From positions 1-44,631 of the forward strand of contig JAIEPD010000047.1 in the NCBI GenBank assembly GCA_019749935.1: a DNA stretch of 44,631 bases. The letters run 5' to 3'. Positions 7,155-15,761 of the stretch are shown piece after piece. Each line of letters starts with the position of its first letter. The first letter of the stretch is position 1. A program made the translations under genes and the position numbers. The notes beneath the pieces were generated by a model, which was not told the origin of the DNA, ran no database searches, and worked only from the letters and a program-made list of their open reading frames with translations. The DNA is from Alphaproteobacteria bacterium (GTDB lineage: Bacteria > Pseudomonadota > Alphaproteobacteria > Paracaedibacterales > CAIULA01).

Positions 7155-8914
7155 ATCAAGAATCGCCTTTATCTGTCACAGGAAAACTCTGGCATCTGAA
7201 AAACCCAGATGAACGCACTGTATTAGGTTTAGCACAGCAATATAATTTACCTGAAATCGTCACAAGATTGCTTGCAAATCGTGGGGTTACCCTTGAAACA
7301 GCAGATCATTATTTAAGGCCAACATTACGTGAATTGCTGCCCGACCCTTCTCTTTTACAAGACATGGATAAGGCAATTGAGCGAACAATTAATGCAATTG
7401 AAGCAAAACAACCGATTGTCGTTTATGGTGACTATGATGTAGATGGAGCGACTTCTTCTGCTCTTTTGCGCCGTTATTTTAAAGACATTGGTTACCCCAT
7501 TCAACTTTATATCCCTGATAGAATTGAAGAAGGGTATGGCGCCAATAAAGAAGCTCTTGAATTGCTTTATAAGCAAGGACAAAGACTTGTTCTTATGGTT
7601 GACTCTGGAACAACAGCCTTTGAGCCCTTAGAGTATGCCCATTCGCGTGGATTAGATGTCATTATTTTAGATCATCATACGGCTCAACCTTCTTTGCCTA
7701 AAGCAATTAGTATCGTTAACCCCAATCGCCTTGACCAAGATTTGGAAAATTATGAATACCTTCGCTATTTATGCGCCGCAGGTGTTTCGTTTTTGTTCTT
7801 AATTGCCCTGCAACGAGCCCTTCGTAAAAAAGGTTGGTTCAAAAATCGTCCTGAACCTGATTTACTTCAGTATTTAGATCTTGTTGCTCTTGGAACGGTT
7901 TGTGATGTTATGCCCCTTGTGGGACTCAACCGTGCTTTTGTCACCCAAGGACTTAAAATTTTAAAATCCCGTCAAAATCTAGGCCTTTCTATTCTGTCGG
8001 ATATCTCAGGCATTAATGAAGCAATTTCAACTTATCATATTGGTTTTATCTTAGGTCCGCGTATCAATGCTGGCGGACGGGTTGGAAAAGCTAATTTAGG
8101 TAGCCTTTTGTTAACAACTGATGACAAATTAGAAGCTCAGAAAATTGCAAATAGCCTCAATCAATTCAACCTTCAGCGCCAAGAAATTGAAAAACAAGTG
8201 TTGGAAGAGGCTATACAACAAATAGAGGCGCGTTCACTTTATAATCATCCTGTTCTGTTGGTAGGAGAGGAAGGTTGGCATCCAGGGGTGATTGGTATTG
8301 TCGCTAGCCGCTTAAAAGAACGTTATAATCGCCCTGCTTGCGTCGTTGGGTTTGAAAACGGAATTGGCAAGGGATCAGGACGCTCGATTACTGGTGTTGA
8401 ATTAGGTGCCGCTATGCATATTGCAGTACATCAATCCCTTCTTGAAAAAGGCGGAGGACATGCAATGGCCGCCGGTTTTACTGTCCACCAAGATAAATAC
8501 GACTTGTTCCATACTTTTTTAAATAATCATCTTGGTAAGCAAATCAGCGAAATCACCCCTACCCTTAAACTAGATGGATACCTATCGATCAGTGCTGCAA
8601 CCAAAGATTTGCTTGAAACAATTGCTTGCCTCGAGCCCTTTGGCAGCGGTAATGCATCCCCTAAATTTGCCTTTAATCAGGTTCGTGTTGCTTATATTGA
8701 CACTGTTGGAGAAAATCATTTGCGCTGCCAGCTTTCTGATGAAGCTGGAAATCGTATAAAAGCGATGGTCTTTAGAGCTAAAGATACGCCTTTAGGGCGA
8801 TATCTAGAAGAAACAAAAGGCAAACGAATTCAAGTCGCCGGAACCTTGAAGTTAGATTTATGGCAAGGTTCCTCAACTGTTTCATTTACAATTGAGGATG
8901 CAATGAATGCCTAA
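7151..8914 (+). CDS. recJ: Single-strand-specific 5'-3' exonuclease RecJ
   Basis: A DHH-family nuclease that degrades single-stranded DNA 5' to 3' in RecF-pathway recombination, mismatch repair and base-excision repair. Motifs are in order: YGDYDVDGATSSALL (motif I), LMVDSGTTA, LDHHTA (DHH motif), ALGTVCDVMPL, GPRINAGGRVG, then DHHA1 with GKGSGRS and GGGHAMAAGF, and a C-terminal OB domain. From ATG 7151 it has 587 aa, a normal length. An in-frame TTG at 7142 is less likely because the ATG forms the usual ATGA overlap with tpiA. The gene meets the antiporter gene tail to tail with 4 nt overlap. Confidence 0.96.
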   Translation: MNQESPLSVTGKLWHLKNPDERTVLGLAQQYNLPEIVTRLLANRGVTLETADHYLRPTLRELLPDPSLLQDMDKAIERTINAIEAKQPIVVYGDYDVDGATSSALLRRYFKDIGYPIQLYIPDRIEEGYGANKEALELLYKQGQRLVLMVDSGTTAFEPLEYAHSRGLDVIILDHHTAQPSLPKAISIVNPNRLDQDLENYEYLRYLCAAGVSFLFLIALQRALRKKGWFKNRPEPDLLQYLDLVALGTVCDVMPLVGLNRAFVTQGLKILKSRQNLGLSILSDISGINEAISTYHIGFILGPRINAGGRVGKANLGSLLLTTDDKLEAQKIANSLNQFNLQRQEIEKQVLEEAIQQIEARSLYNHPVLLVGEEGWHPGVIGIVASRLKERYNRPACVVGFENGIGKGSGRSITGVELGAAMHIAVHQSLLEKGGGHAMAAGFTVHQDKYDLFHTFLNNHLGKQISEITPTLKLDGYLSISAATKDLLETIACLEPFGSGNASPKFAFNQVRVAYIDTVGENHLRCQLSDEAGNRIKAMVFRAKDTPLGRYLEETKGKRIQVAGTLKLDLWQGSSTVSFTIEDAMNA

Positions 8915-10227
8915 ACAAGAACTCTCTCACTCTCAAGATTAATCGTCTTTTCTTTCGGACGATACCAAAACAGATAAAGAGGCAAACCACTTAATGTAAA
9001 GAGACCCGCAATCATCAATGTCCTAAGTGGCGTTTCGTAAATCACCCAAACACAAAAAACCGTAGCAATCAATCCAAAGAACCATAGAAATGGTTTTTGT
9101 TTTTCTTTGTTAGCCATTAATAGCTTAAAAAATGAGAAGCAGCATATTAAATACACAAACAAAAAGGCAACAACTGAAAAATCAATGATGGATGTGACTT
9201 GGCCAGCAATACTTTCATTAGAGGTAAGAATTAATAACGGAACAATTCCTCCACAACTTACCAAAAGACTACCAAACGGTGCATCATTCTTATTTCTCTG
9301 TCCAAAAAAACTTGGAATAAAACCATCTTCAGCCAGTCCAAGTGCAATTTGACCACTAGTTAAAACCCATGCATTAAGCGTCCCAATACAAACAATTGAA
9401 GCAATCACTGAAATTACCATGTGCCAATGCCCTCCAAAAACAACCTGCGCAACATCTGCATAAGGTGCTTTGGAATGCATTAAAACATCACCAGGTATTA
9501 AACCCATAACGCCAATGCTATTAAAAATATAAAGAATGGCAACACAGCTTGTTCCTAAAACAATGGCTCTTGGGATTGTTTTTTCAGGATTTTCAACAGA
9601 ACCAGCAGGCGTCGTTGCTGATTCAACACCTATAAAACCCCATAAAGTCAATAAGGCAACCTGCGAGAGAACTTGAGAAGTTGGCAAAGCAGATATGCTT
9701 TTATCGACAACAAAACTATCCATATTAAACATAAAAATAGCCGCAAATGGCATAATGATTAAGGGGATAAATTTTAAAAAAGTTAAAAAGAATTCAGCAT
9801 TTCCTGCAGTTTTAACACCCTTTAGATTGATCAGCATAACAATAAACAAAAGCCCAAATTCAAGCATCAAACTAAAACCTTGTGAATGATTGCCAATTAA
9901 AGGAGAAAGGTAGCCTATACTTGAAACAATCACAGCCGTTGTACTGACCCATGAAATAATCCAATAGGTCCAACCTGTAAAAAATGCCGCCTGCTTACCA
10001 AACGCATTTCCAACATATGCGTGTGGTCCTCCAGTTTTGGGAAATTTTGAGCATAATGAAGCAAAAACAAGGGCAAGAGCAATTGCCCCCAGCGATGACA
10101 ATACCCATCCATATAAACTTGATATTCCATAAGGAGCCAAGCTGGATGGCAACATAAACACGCCAGTTCCAATCTGGCTACCAGTAACCAGAGCAAAAAC
10201 AGACCAAAAACCCATTTTACGAGACAT
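8911..10227 (-). CDS. APC-family amino acid/polyamine antiporter (AdiC/PotE-like)
   Basis: A 438-aa inner-membrane protein with twelve hydrophobic segments. TM1 contains GSQIGTGVFMLPSSLAPYG, the substrate-binding glycine-rich unwinding typical of APC exchangers, and TM6 holds LTLWGFIGVESATTPAG, close to the AdiC/CadB/PotE branch. These proteins usually swap an amino acid for its decarboxylated amine. No decarboxylase gene is adjacent, so the couple cannot be named; uptake of host arginine or ornithine is a reasonable guess for a symbiont. The ATG at 10227 has AGAGGA nine bases upstream. A long intergenic region lies before it. Confidence 0.85.
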   Translation of the reverse strand: MSRKMGFWSVFALVTGSQIGTGVFMLPSSLAPYGISSLYGWVLSSLGAIALALVFASLCSKFPKTGGPHAYVGNAFGKQAAFFTGWTYWIISWVSTTAVIVSSIGYLSPLIGNHSQGFSLMLEFGLLFIVMLINLKGVKTAGNAEFFLTFLKFIPLIIMPFAAIFMFNMDSFVVDKSISALPTSQVLSQVALLTLWGFIGVESATTPAGSVENPEKTIPRAIVLGTSCVAILYIFNSIGVMGLIPGDVLMHSKAPYADVAQVVFGGHWHMVISVIASIVCIGTLNAWVLTSGQIALGLAEDGFIPSFFGQRNKNDAPFGSLLVSCGGIVPLLILTSNESIAGQVTSIIDFSVVAFLFVYLICCFSFFKLLMANKEKQKPFLWFFGLIATVFCVWVIYETPLRTLMIAGLFTLSGLPLYLFWYRPKEKTINLESERVLV

Positions 10228-10605
10228 TTTAAAAATCCTCTAACGACTTAATACTTGCAGATGAAAACAGTGAACGATAAAAATGATAGAGGATATGAAG
10301 GCGCCCTAGGGGGCCTTTCGGAAGGAAGAGAATTTTACAAAGGAACTAAGAATCATTTTTCAAACCTTATAAATAACACTTTAATTGAAACTCATTTATT
10401 TTAAAAAGTCAAGGTTTAATTAGATTCTTAGGAAATTTGAGGTTTTTTGCGTTGAATAATAGGGGGCATAGACCATTCCCTTCTTTTTCGAACCAGCTTT
10501 ATGCAGTTAATCTTTGTTTCAAAGGATGCCACGTATTACTATCATTACGCTCAAACGTAACTGCGTGCTATGCATTTCTTTAATTAGAACCTATCCCACA
10601 AGATT

Positions 10606-10646
10606 GCATTAGAATAATTTCAAGGTGCGTCTCATAATTCTAATGC
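10606..10646. repeat. Perfect 10-bp inverted repeat
   Basis: GCATTAGAAT at 10606-10615 pairs exactly with ATTCTAATGC at 10637-10646 around a 21-nt spacer. No T-run follows, so it is not a simple terminator. It could be an operator pair, an RNA element or the remains of a mobile-element end. Confidence 0.5.
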
Positions 10647-10656
10647 TAGATAATAA

Positions 10657-10839
10657 GCTAATTCTCACATAATTGATGGTTTTTTTGATATTCTTATAGA
10701 GTCGCTCATCTTTTTGGGTAAATATTTGGCAGAGCGACCAAATGCTTTTACTATTCTCAAAAATAGGCGAAATTATTTTCCTAAAGCGGTTAAAACGGAT
10801 TATCTTTATCTTGCTATTCCAATTTTATTTGCGCAATAA
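10657..10839 (+). pseudogene. Possible gene relic, no start codon
   Basis: After two adjacent stops at 10651-10656 a frame stays open for 60 codons to TAA 10837-10839. It has no ATG, GTG or TTG near its beginning. The reading contains FLGKYLAERPNAFTILKN and ends in YLYLAIPILFAQ, which looks protein-like with a hydrophobic tail, but I do not recognise it. It may be the remains of a decayed gene or chance. Confidence 0.2.
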
Positions 10840-10928
10840 TTCAAGTATTGTTTCCTCATATTTTAATCAAAATTTTATTTACACTTGGGACTTCCAGAAA
10901 AAAGGCTAGTAAAAGATGAAAGACAATT

Positions 10929-11165
10929 ATGAAATTTAAGCTCTATATCTCTATAAGTGCAGTGTTTTTAATAATATTATTATTTGTCGCTAATATTTTT
11001 GTGCGGAATGATGGTTTTAAAGATGACAAATCAGGCTCCCATCAAAGTGAGACAATGACTTCAATTGATTCTGCACAAAGAGAAGATTCTCTGCAAGAGC
11101 TCAAAAAAGCCACCGATCAAGGGTTTGCAGAAGCAAAACATCATTATGATAGATTAAGTAAGTAA
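10929..11165 (+). CDS. Small membrane-anchored or exported protein with a Sel1-like end
   Basis: A 78-aa protein with an N-terminal hydrophobic helix (about residues 4-24), which is either a signal anchor or a signal peptide, then a polar linker and a final stretch LKKATDQGFAEAKHHYDRLSK whose core QGFAEAKHHYDRL resembles half of a Sel1 repeat. It is followed directly by a good intrinsic terminator, which supports it being a real transcribed gene. The function is unknown. It could be a shortened survivor of a longer Sel1-repeat protein; a separate Sel1-repeat gene lies at 24278-24826. Confidence 0.55.
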   Translation: MKFKLYISISAVFLIILLFVANIFVRNDGFKDDKSGSHQSETMTSIDSAQREDSLQELKKATDQGFAEAKHHYDRLSK

Positions 11166-11173
11166 GATTAGAA

Positions 11174-11204
11174 GGCAGAAGATAAAATCCTCTGCCCTTT
11201 TAAA
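11174..11204 (+). terminator. Intrinsic terminator after the small exported-protein gene
   Basis: GGCAGAAGAT and ATCCTCTGCC form a 10-bp stem with one mismatch around AAA, followed by CTTTT. It lies 8 nt after the stop at 11165 and faces the oppositely oriented fabI gene. Confidence 0.75.
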
Positions 11205-11220
11205 AAATTAATGAACCGTC

Positions 11221-12030
11221 TTACACAACCGCAATGTCAGGTGCATCGACTGCCTTCATGCCGACAACGTGGTATCCCGCATCTACGTGATGGACTTCGC
11301 CAGTAACTCCGCTGGATAATGGGCTCAAAAGGTATAACCCTGCGCCACCCACATCTTCTAACGTTATATTACGCTTTAACGGGGAATTGTACTGGTTCCA
11401 TTTAAGAATATAACGAAAATCACCAATACCGGATGAAGCTAAGGTCTTTGCAGGCCCTGCTGAAAGAGCATTGACACGGATATTATCGCTGCCCAAATCA
11501 ACAGCAAGGTAACGCACGCTAGCCTCTAAGGCTGCTTTTGCAACGCCCATTACATTGTAATGTGGCATAACGCGTTCGGCGCCATAATAGGTTAACGTCA
11601 AAAGAGACCCGCCTTTCGGCATCAACTTAGAGGCTTCACGGCAAACCTCTGTAAACGAATAACAAGAAATATCCAATGAATTTAAAAAATTAGCCCGTGA
11701 AGTTGCAACATATTTTCCCTTAAGCTCTTCTTTATCAGAGTAAGCGAGTGAATGCAGAACAAAATCAATTGAATCCCAATGGCGGCCGATTTTATGAAAC
11801 GCCTCTGCAACTTGTCCAGGTTGGCTTACATCACATTGAATTAAGTGATTTGGATTAGAATTCAGCTTTGCTGCCAAAGGTTCTATACGTTTTAAAAGAG
11901 AGTCTGTCTGGTAGGTAAAGGCTAACTCAGCACCTTGATCCGCCAATGCTTTACTGATTCCCCACGCCAGAGAATGATCGTTAGCAAGGCCCATAATTAC
12001 GCCTCGTTTACCTTTCATTAAGTTCGTCAT
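11221..12030 (-). CDS. fabI: Enoyl-[acyl-carrier-protein] reductase (NADH)
   Basis: Catalyses the last reduction of each fatty-acid elongation cycle in the cytoplasm. The 269-aa protein is an SDR-fold FabI: cofactor loop MGLANDHSLAWGISKALA near residue 13, CDV and HSLAYSDKEELKG (FabI-type insertion), catalytic Tyr and Lys in YYGAERVMPHYNVMGVAK (Y-x6-K), and NALSAGPAKTLASSGI at the substrate-binding loop. The presence of fabI with fabD in the window indicates a working type II fatty-acid pathway. FabI is the usual target of triclosan-like inhibitors. The gene stands alone, minus strand, with a 127-nt gap to the Cache-channel operon. Confidence 0.95.
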   Translation of the reverse strand: MTNLMKGKRGVIMGLANDHSLAWGISKALADQGAELAFTYQTDSLLKRIEPLAAKLNSNPNHLIQCDVSQPGQVAEAFHKIGRHWDSIDFVLHSLAYSDKEELKGKYVATSRANFLNSLDISCYSFTEVCREASKLMPKGGSLLTLTYYGAERVMPHYNVMGVAKAALEASVRYLAVDLGSDNIRVNALSAGPAKTLASSGIGDFRYILKWNQYNSPLKRNITLEDVGGAGLYLLSPLSSGVTGEVHHVDAGYHVVGMKAVDAPDIAVV

Positions 12031-12157
12031 ATATCCTCATTCAGTCATTAGAGTATTTCACTTTAGCTATAGTAATGACCGATGCGGCAAAAGGATTCAA
12101 GCTCAAATCTGTTAAAATGAGCAAAAATTGAGAGATTAGTCTGTAAGATCTATTCGA

Positions 12158-13354
12158 TCATTTTTTATCCATCTTTTTTGATGTCTTATCTGAAGCCTCA
12201 AATAATTTTTCTAATACTTGCGCAAGAATTCCAATCTCATTGGGTTTTGAGGTGAATTCCTGAAATGTTGCTTTTCCGTCCTTTACTTTATCACGGCAAA
12301 TCATAATTATTTTACGAAGAGGATCAATCAACATTGTGTTATAGGCAAAAACAGCAATAAACGCTACTAAAATTACCTCGATTATATTGATGATAATCTC
12401 ATTAATAAACTTTGCGCGGTATTGAGCGTTTAATTTTTCAAACGTTTTATTAATAATAATAGTTCCAATTTTTGTACCACTAAAGTCAAAAAACGGACCT
12501 AGCGCTAATCCTTGCTCTGCGCCATCTATAATTGGCAATGTTGTATAAAATTCTGTACTTTTATTTAAGTAAGTTGATGTCATCATTGACATTACTTTTT
12601 CTTTATTGGTTGACTCCAAATATCTAAATCCACCGATTGTATTTTTAATTTCGATTTCTTCCTTCGTCAATTTTTTTGTATTTTTATCGTCATTAGGAAT
12701 TTTAGTACAGATTCTATCAAATAGTTTTTTATTAACAAAAATACTAACATCAGCTCCTGTAAGATCCTTTATTTTTTGCAAAATACTTTTAAATGAAAAA
12801 GCAAATTCCAAACTGCCAATATGTTTATTTTCATAAAAAACAGGCACCACACCGCGAATGCCGAGACCAGCACGACCTAATTCAAGCCCTTTTTGTGCGC
12901 TTTTTAATTTATTGGTACTCACAACAGTCTGTCTAAAATCACTTAAGTCTTCACCATAATCTCCTTCTTTATGAAGTTTAAGAAAGGTTGAAGCTGGTGC
13001 TTTGTGAAATTGTATTTCACTTACGTCATACTCTTTATTTTGTTTAAGAAACATTGGCCTTAATTGATTCAATAACCAGGCTCTATTTTCATCATAAAAT
13101 GCTTTATTAATTCCTGGAATTGTTGCAAGCATATCAGCTCTAGACTCAGCTTTACCTGCGATTTTTAAAAAATCAGAAGCTATCTGTTCAGAAATACCTA
13201 TCAGTTCATTTTTCTTAGCAACCACTAGAGCATGCTTATGATCAAAATAAGAAGATACCAACGTAAAGGATAAGGAAATTGCAGCAATAAAAGGAATAAG
13301 AAGAGGTATCTTGAATCTCATCGCTCGCATTCTTAATTTATTCAATACAATCAT
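12158..13354 (-). CDS. dCache_3-type membrane receptor with HAMP, no output domain (copy B)
   Basis: A 398-aa sensor-like protein: N-terminal helix (about residues 13-34), a periplasmic region of about 280 aa, a second helix (about 316-340), then a short HAMP-like cytoplasmic part (DPLRKIIMICRDKVKDGKA...NEIGILAQVLEKL) and a basic tail. The periplasmic region carries the Cache hallmark FLKLHKEGDYGEDLSDFR, followed by ELGRAGLGIRGVVPV and HIGSLEF, as in double-Cache type 3 domains that bind small molecules. No kinase, cyclase, GGDEF or chemotaxis domain follows. It is clearly a paralog of the protein at 14423-15688. It is the last gene of a three-gene minus-strand operon and starts 30 nt after the ion-channel gene, with GAGGAC upstream of ATG 13354. 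Confidence 0.8.
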   Translation of the reverse strand: MIVLNKLRMRAMRFKIPLLIPFIAAISLSFTLVSSYFDHKHALVVAKKNELIGISEQIASDFLKIAGKAESRADMLATIPGINKAFYDENRAWLLNQLRPMFLKQNKEYDVSEIQFHKAPASTFLKLHKEGDYGEDLSDFRQTVVSTNKLKSAQKGLELGRAGLGIRGVVPVFYENKHIGSLEFAFSFKSILQKIKDLTGADVSIFVNKKLFDRICTKIPNDDKNTKKLTKEEIEIKNTIGGFRYLESTNKEKVMSMMTSTYLNKSTEFYTTLPIIDGAEQGLALGPFFDFSGTKIGTIIINKTFEKLNAQYRAKFINEIIINIIEVILVAFIAVFAYNTMLIDPLRKIIMICRDKVKDGKATFQEFTSKPNEIGILAQVLEKLFEASDKTSKKMDKK

Positions 13355-13383
13355 AAATTGTCCTCATTAAAATGATCTATGGG

Positions 13384-14454
13384 TCATTGCTGCATAGCAT
13401 CAATGATAAAACCCGCAAGTAAAAAGAAAACAAATAAAGGAAATGCCCACTGACAATAGCGAACTAATGTTTTAAGTATGCTATTTGAATAAACCGTATG
13501 ACCAATATATTTTTCCAGAATACATACAAAAAATAATATCGTTATTTGAAATATGTAGCCAATCCCAAATACTTTAAGAACCAAACTGCCCACAGCGGAA
13601 CTATCTGGATACTTCAATGTAATTGTAAATTGCAACGTAATAAGCGCCAAAAGTGAGGACAACACAACGCTAATCTTGGCCATAATATTCATATTGCTTA
13701 CCCACAAAAGAATTAAGGGGAAAAGCATGATCATAAAATATGGAAAAAAGATCAGTGGGACATATGTCATTGAAGCGCGTTCAGCTTTGACTAAGAAACG
13801 CAAGTTTTGGTACAAATAACCATTCCACCCTCTGATCGTTTGCATTTTTGCATTAAAATTATGCAAATACCACAAAGGAGTGCTAGCACCGAGTGTAACA
13901 CCAGAACCATACTCCTCTTCTTCTTCATACACTAAACGCATTTCGGAGAGAGTGTTTTTTGTTGATTCAATGTCGAGCATTAAAATTTGATCGTCAAAAG
14001 GAAATGCTTTTGTATCAAGTGGTACTTCGAAAACACCTGATACTGTTGTTATATATTCAACCTTACCATCATTGTAAATAATTAAACCGTGATGTACTGA
14101 GTGTACAGGTTTCTTTAGGTTTTTGATTTTAAGCCCAGGGTTCCAAATGCTTGATAATTTTTGAATAGCTGATTCATCATCTAAAATAATACGGCTAACT
14201 CCTTTTGCTTTTTTATCAAAAACAAGATTTGGATCTCTCCATGTAATTTTCAACTGAATTGTACCGGAAAATCCCCCAATGACATTGCTAATATCATCTA
14301 ATTTTAAAACCAAAAGCTCAACTTTTACCGGTACAGGAAAAATCATTTTTTCTTCACTTTTATCTTCTGCGGAAAAAAGTTCGGTTTTTGTCAATATAAG
14401 ACACATTAACAAAAACAATACTTTAAGGCATGAGGCTTGAAAGAATCGCTGCAT
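13384..14454 (-). CDS. Prokaryotic pentameric ligand-gated ion channel (Cys-loop/pro-loop receptor family)
   Basis: A likely inner-membrane channel subunit that would assemble as a pentamer and open on ligand binding. From ATG 14454 it has 356 aa: a signal peptide (about 1-28), an extracellular beta-sandwich domain with LKITWRDPNLVF and SIWNPGLKIKN, the family's conserved loop VPLDTKAFPFDDQ (FPFDDQ at about 151-156), and four helices at about 229-252, 256-279, 290-315 and 333-352. As in other bacterial members the two loop cysteines are missing. The pore helix reads MAKISVVLSSLLALITL, without the acidic residue that lines the GLIC pore mouth. An alternative TTG start at 14472 adds six residues before the signal peptide. 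The gene overlaps the upstream receptor gene by 32 nt. Confidence 0.88.
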   Translation of the reverse strand: MQRFFQASCLKVLFLLMCLILTKTELFSAEDKSEEKMIFPVPVKVELLVLKLDDISNVIGGFSGTIQLKITWRDPNLVFDKKAKGVSRIILDDESAIQKLSSIWNPGLKIKNLKKPVHSVHHGLIIYNDGKVEYITTVSGVFEVPLDTKAFPFDDQILMLDIESTKNTLSEMRLVYEEEEEYGSGVTLGASTPLWYLHNFNAKMQTIRGWNGYLYQNLRFLVKAERASMTYVPLIFFPYFMIMLFPLILLWVSNMNIMAKISVVLSSLLALITLQFTITLKYPDSSAVGSLVLKVFGIGYIFQITILFFVCILEKYIGHTVYSNSILKTLVRYCQWAFPLFVFFLLAGFIIDAMQQ

Positions 14455-15688
14455 CGCTACTACCACTATCAATATTAGAAGGATTAGAAGAGTTATTATC
14501 TTTTAGAATGTATCTATTAGCTTTATCATCTATAAACTCTGGATATTCTTTTATTAGTATATCTGCAATTTTATCCAGTTCGTTATGATAATGCGCATAA
14601 TCCTTTAAGGATATTTTTTCCCCCAAAGCCAATGCTCTAGATCTTTTAATTAGTTCAGCTAATGGAAACAACAGTAAGCCATTGAAAGCAACAAAAACAG
14701 CACTAGCTATTACAATAATCTGAACAATTGAATTAATAATTTCCCATAATATCTTTTTAGAAAAAGCCAAATTAAGATCTTGAAACGATTTAACAATCGT
14801 GATCTTTCCAATAGTTTTTCCAGCAAAATCAAGCAGCGGAGCAAAAGCAATTCCTTCTTCAGCACCATTGATTATCGGAAATATAATGTTTAGTTCGGAA
14901 TTTTTTTGAAGGTTATCTTTATTAATAACAGAAAGTATTTTTTCTTTATTACTTGAATCTAAGTAATAAAACTCACCAATTGTATTGGCTTTTGTTTCTG
15001 CTGAGTTTTGATTTTTATCTGATTTCACACTCAGCTGAGTACAAGTCTTTTCAAAAAGATTTTTATCAATAAAAACACCTATTTCAGATGACGTTAACTC
15101 TCTGATTTTATTAATTATATTTTTTAACGTAAAAACAATTTCAAGACTGCCAATATGGCCTTTAGTATCTAAGATTGGCACAACACCTCTGATGCCTAAA
15201 CCAGCACGACCAAGCTCCATACCTCTTTGGGGGTTTTTTTCTTTATTTGTTAAAACAACTGTTTTTCGAAAACCACTCAGATCTTCACCATAATCACCAT
15301 CTTTATGAAGTTTAAGAAAAGTTGAAGCTGGAGGTTTATGAAATTGTAACTCGCTCATAAAATATTTTTGTTTTTGATTTAAAAACATTGGCTTTAGCTG
15401 TTCGATCATCGATTTACGATCTTCTTTTCTAAATGCCTCTACTATTTCTGGAATAGTTGCCAACATAACAGATCGTGATTCAGCAAGCATTGCTGTTTGG
15501 GCAATGTCTGATTCTATTTTTTCAACAATATCTGATAACAAAGCACGCTTCGTTTCAAGAAGCGCTTTTTTTTGTGCTGCATATGATAACAAAACACTTC
15601 CTCCAACAGCTAATATAACAAAAAGAATAACCGTTAGAGGCGCTCTTACTCTGAGTTGTGTTTTTTTAAGTTTTTCAAAGATAAACAT
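14423..15688 (-). CDS. dCache_3-type membrane receptor with HAMP, no output domain (copy A)
   Basis: A 421-aa sensor-like protein with the same plan as the gene at 12158-13354: N-terminal helix (about residues 15-36), a double-Cache periplasmic domain with FLKLHKDGDYGEDLSGFR, then ELGRAGLGIRGVVPI and HIGSLEI, a second helix near 325-345 and a HAMP-like segment (FPLAELIKRSRALALGEKI...HNELDKIADIL). It ends in a Ser/Asn-rich tail and no signalling output domain. The two copies align over almost the whole periplasmic part, so they come from a duplication. It is the first gene of the operon, and its 3' end overlaps the channel gene. No clear ribosome-binding site precedes ATG 15688. The ligand is unknown. 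Confidence 0.8.
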   Translation of the reverse strand: MFIFEKLKKTQLRVRAPLTVILFVILAVGGSVLLSYAAQKKALLETKRALLSDIVEKIESDIAQTAMLAESRSVMLATIPEIVEAFRKEDRKSMIEQLKPMFLNQKQKYFMSELQFHKPPASTFLKLHKDGDYGEDLSGFRKTVVLTNKEKNPQRGMELGRAGLGIRGVVPILDTKGHIGSLEIVFTLKNIINKIRELTSSEIGVFIDKNLFEKTCTQLSVKSDKNQNSAETKANTIGEFYYLDSSNKEKILSVINKDNLQKNSELNIIFPIINGAEEGIAFAPLLDFAGKTIGKITIVKSFQDLNLAFSKKILWEIINSIVQIIVIASAVFVAFNGLLLFPLAELIKRSRALALGEKISLKDYAHYHNELDKIADILIKEYPEFIDDKANRYILKDNNSSNPSNIDSGSSDAAILSSLMP

Positions 15689-15761
15689 TGAAAGCTGCGA
15701 TTATTTAACACCCTAATATCATCATGTGATAAAAATGGTTAATAAAATGTGAATCTATTCA

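Larger units (their letters stand above)
10228..10928. other. 700-bp intergenic region with hairpins and a possible gene relic
   Basis: This interval separates two divergent genes. It contains a GC-rich imperfect inverted repeat at 10302-10321, in the 5' leader of the antiporter gene, a perfect 10-bp inverted repeat at 10606-10646, a 7-bp inverted repeat GTCGCTC/GAGCGAC near 10700-10738, and a start-less open stretch at 10657-10839. None resembles a known riboswitch by eye. Confidence 0.4.

Noticed and set aside
10302-10321. GC-rich inverted repeat in the leader of the antiporter gene, considered as a riboswitch
   Set aside because: Only a short stem with one mismatch and almost no loop is seen; nothing matches a known amino-acid riboswitch.
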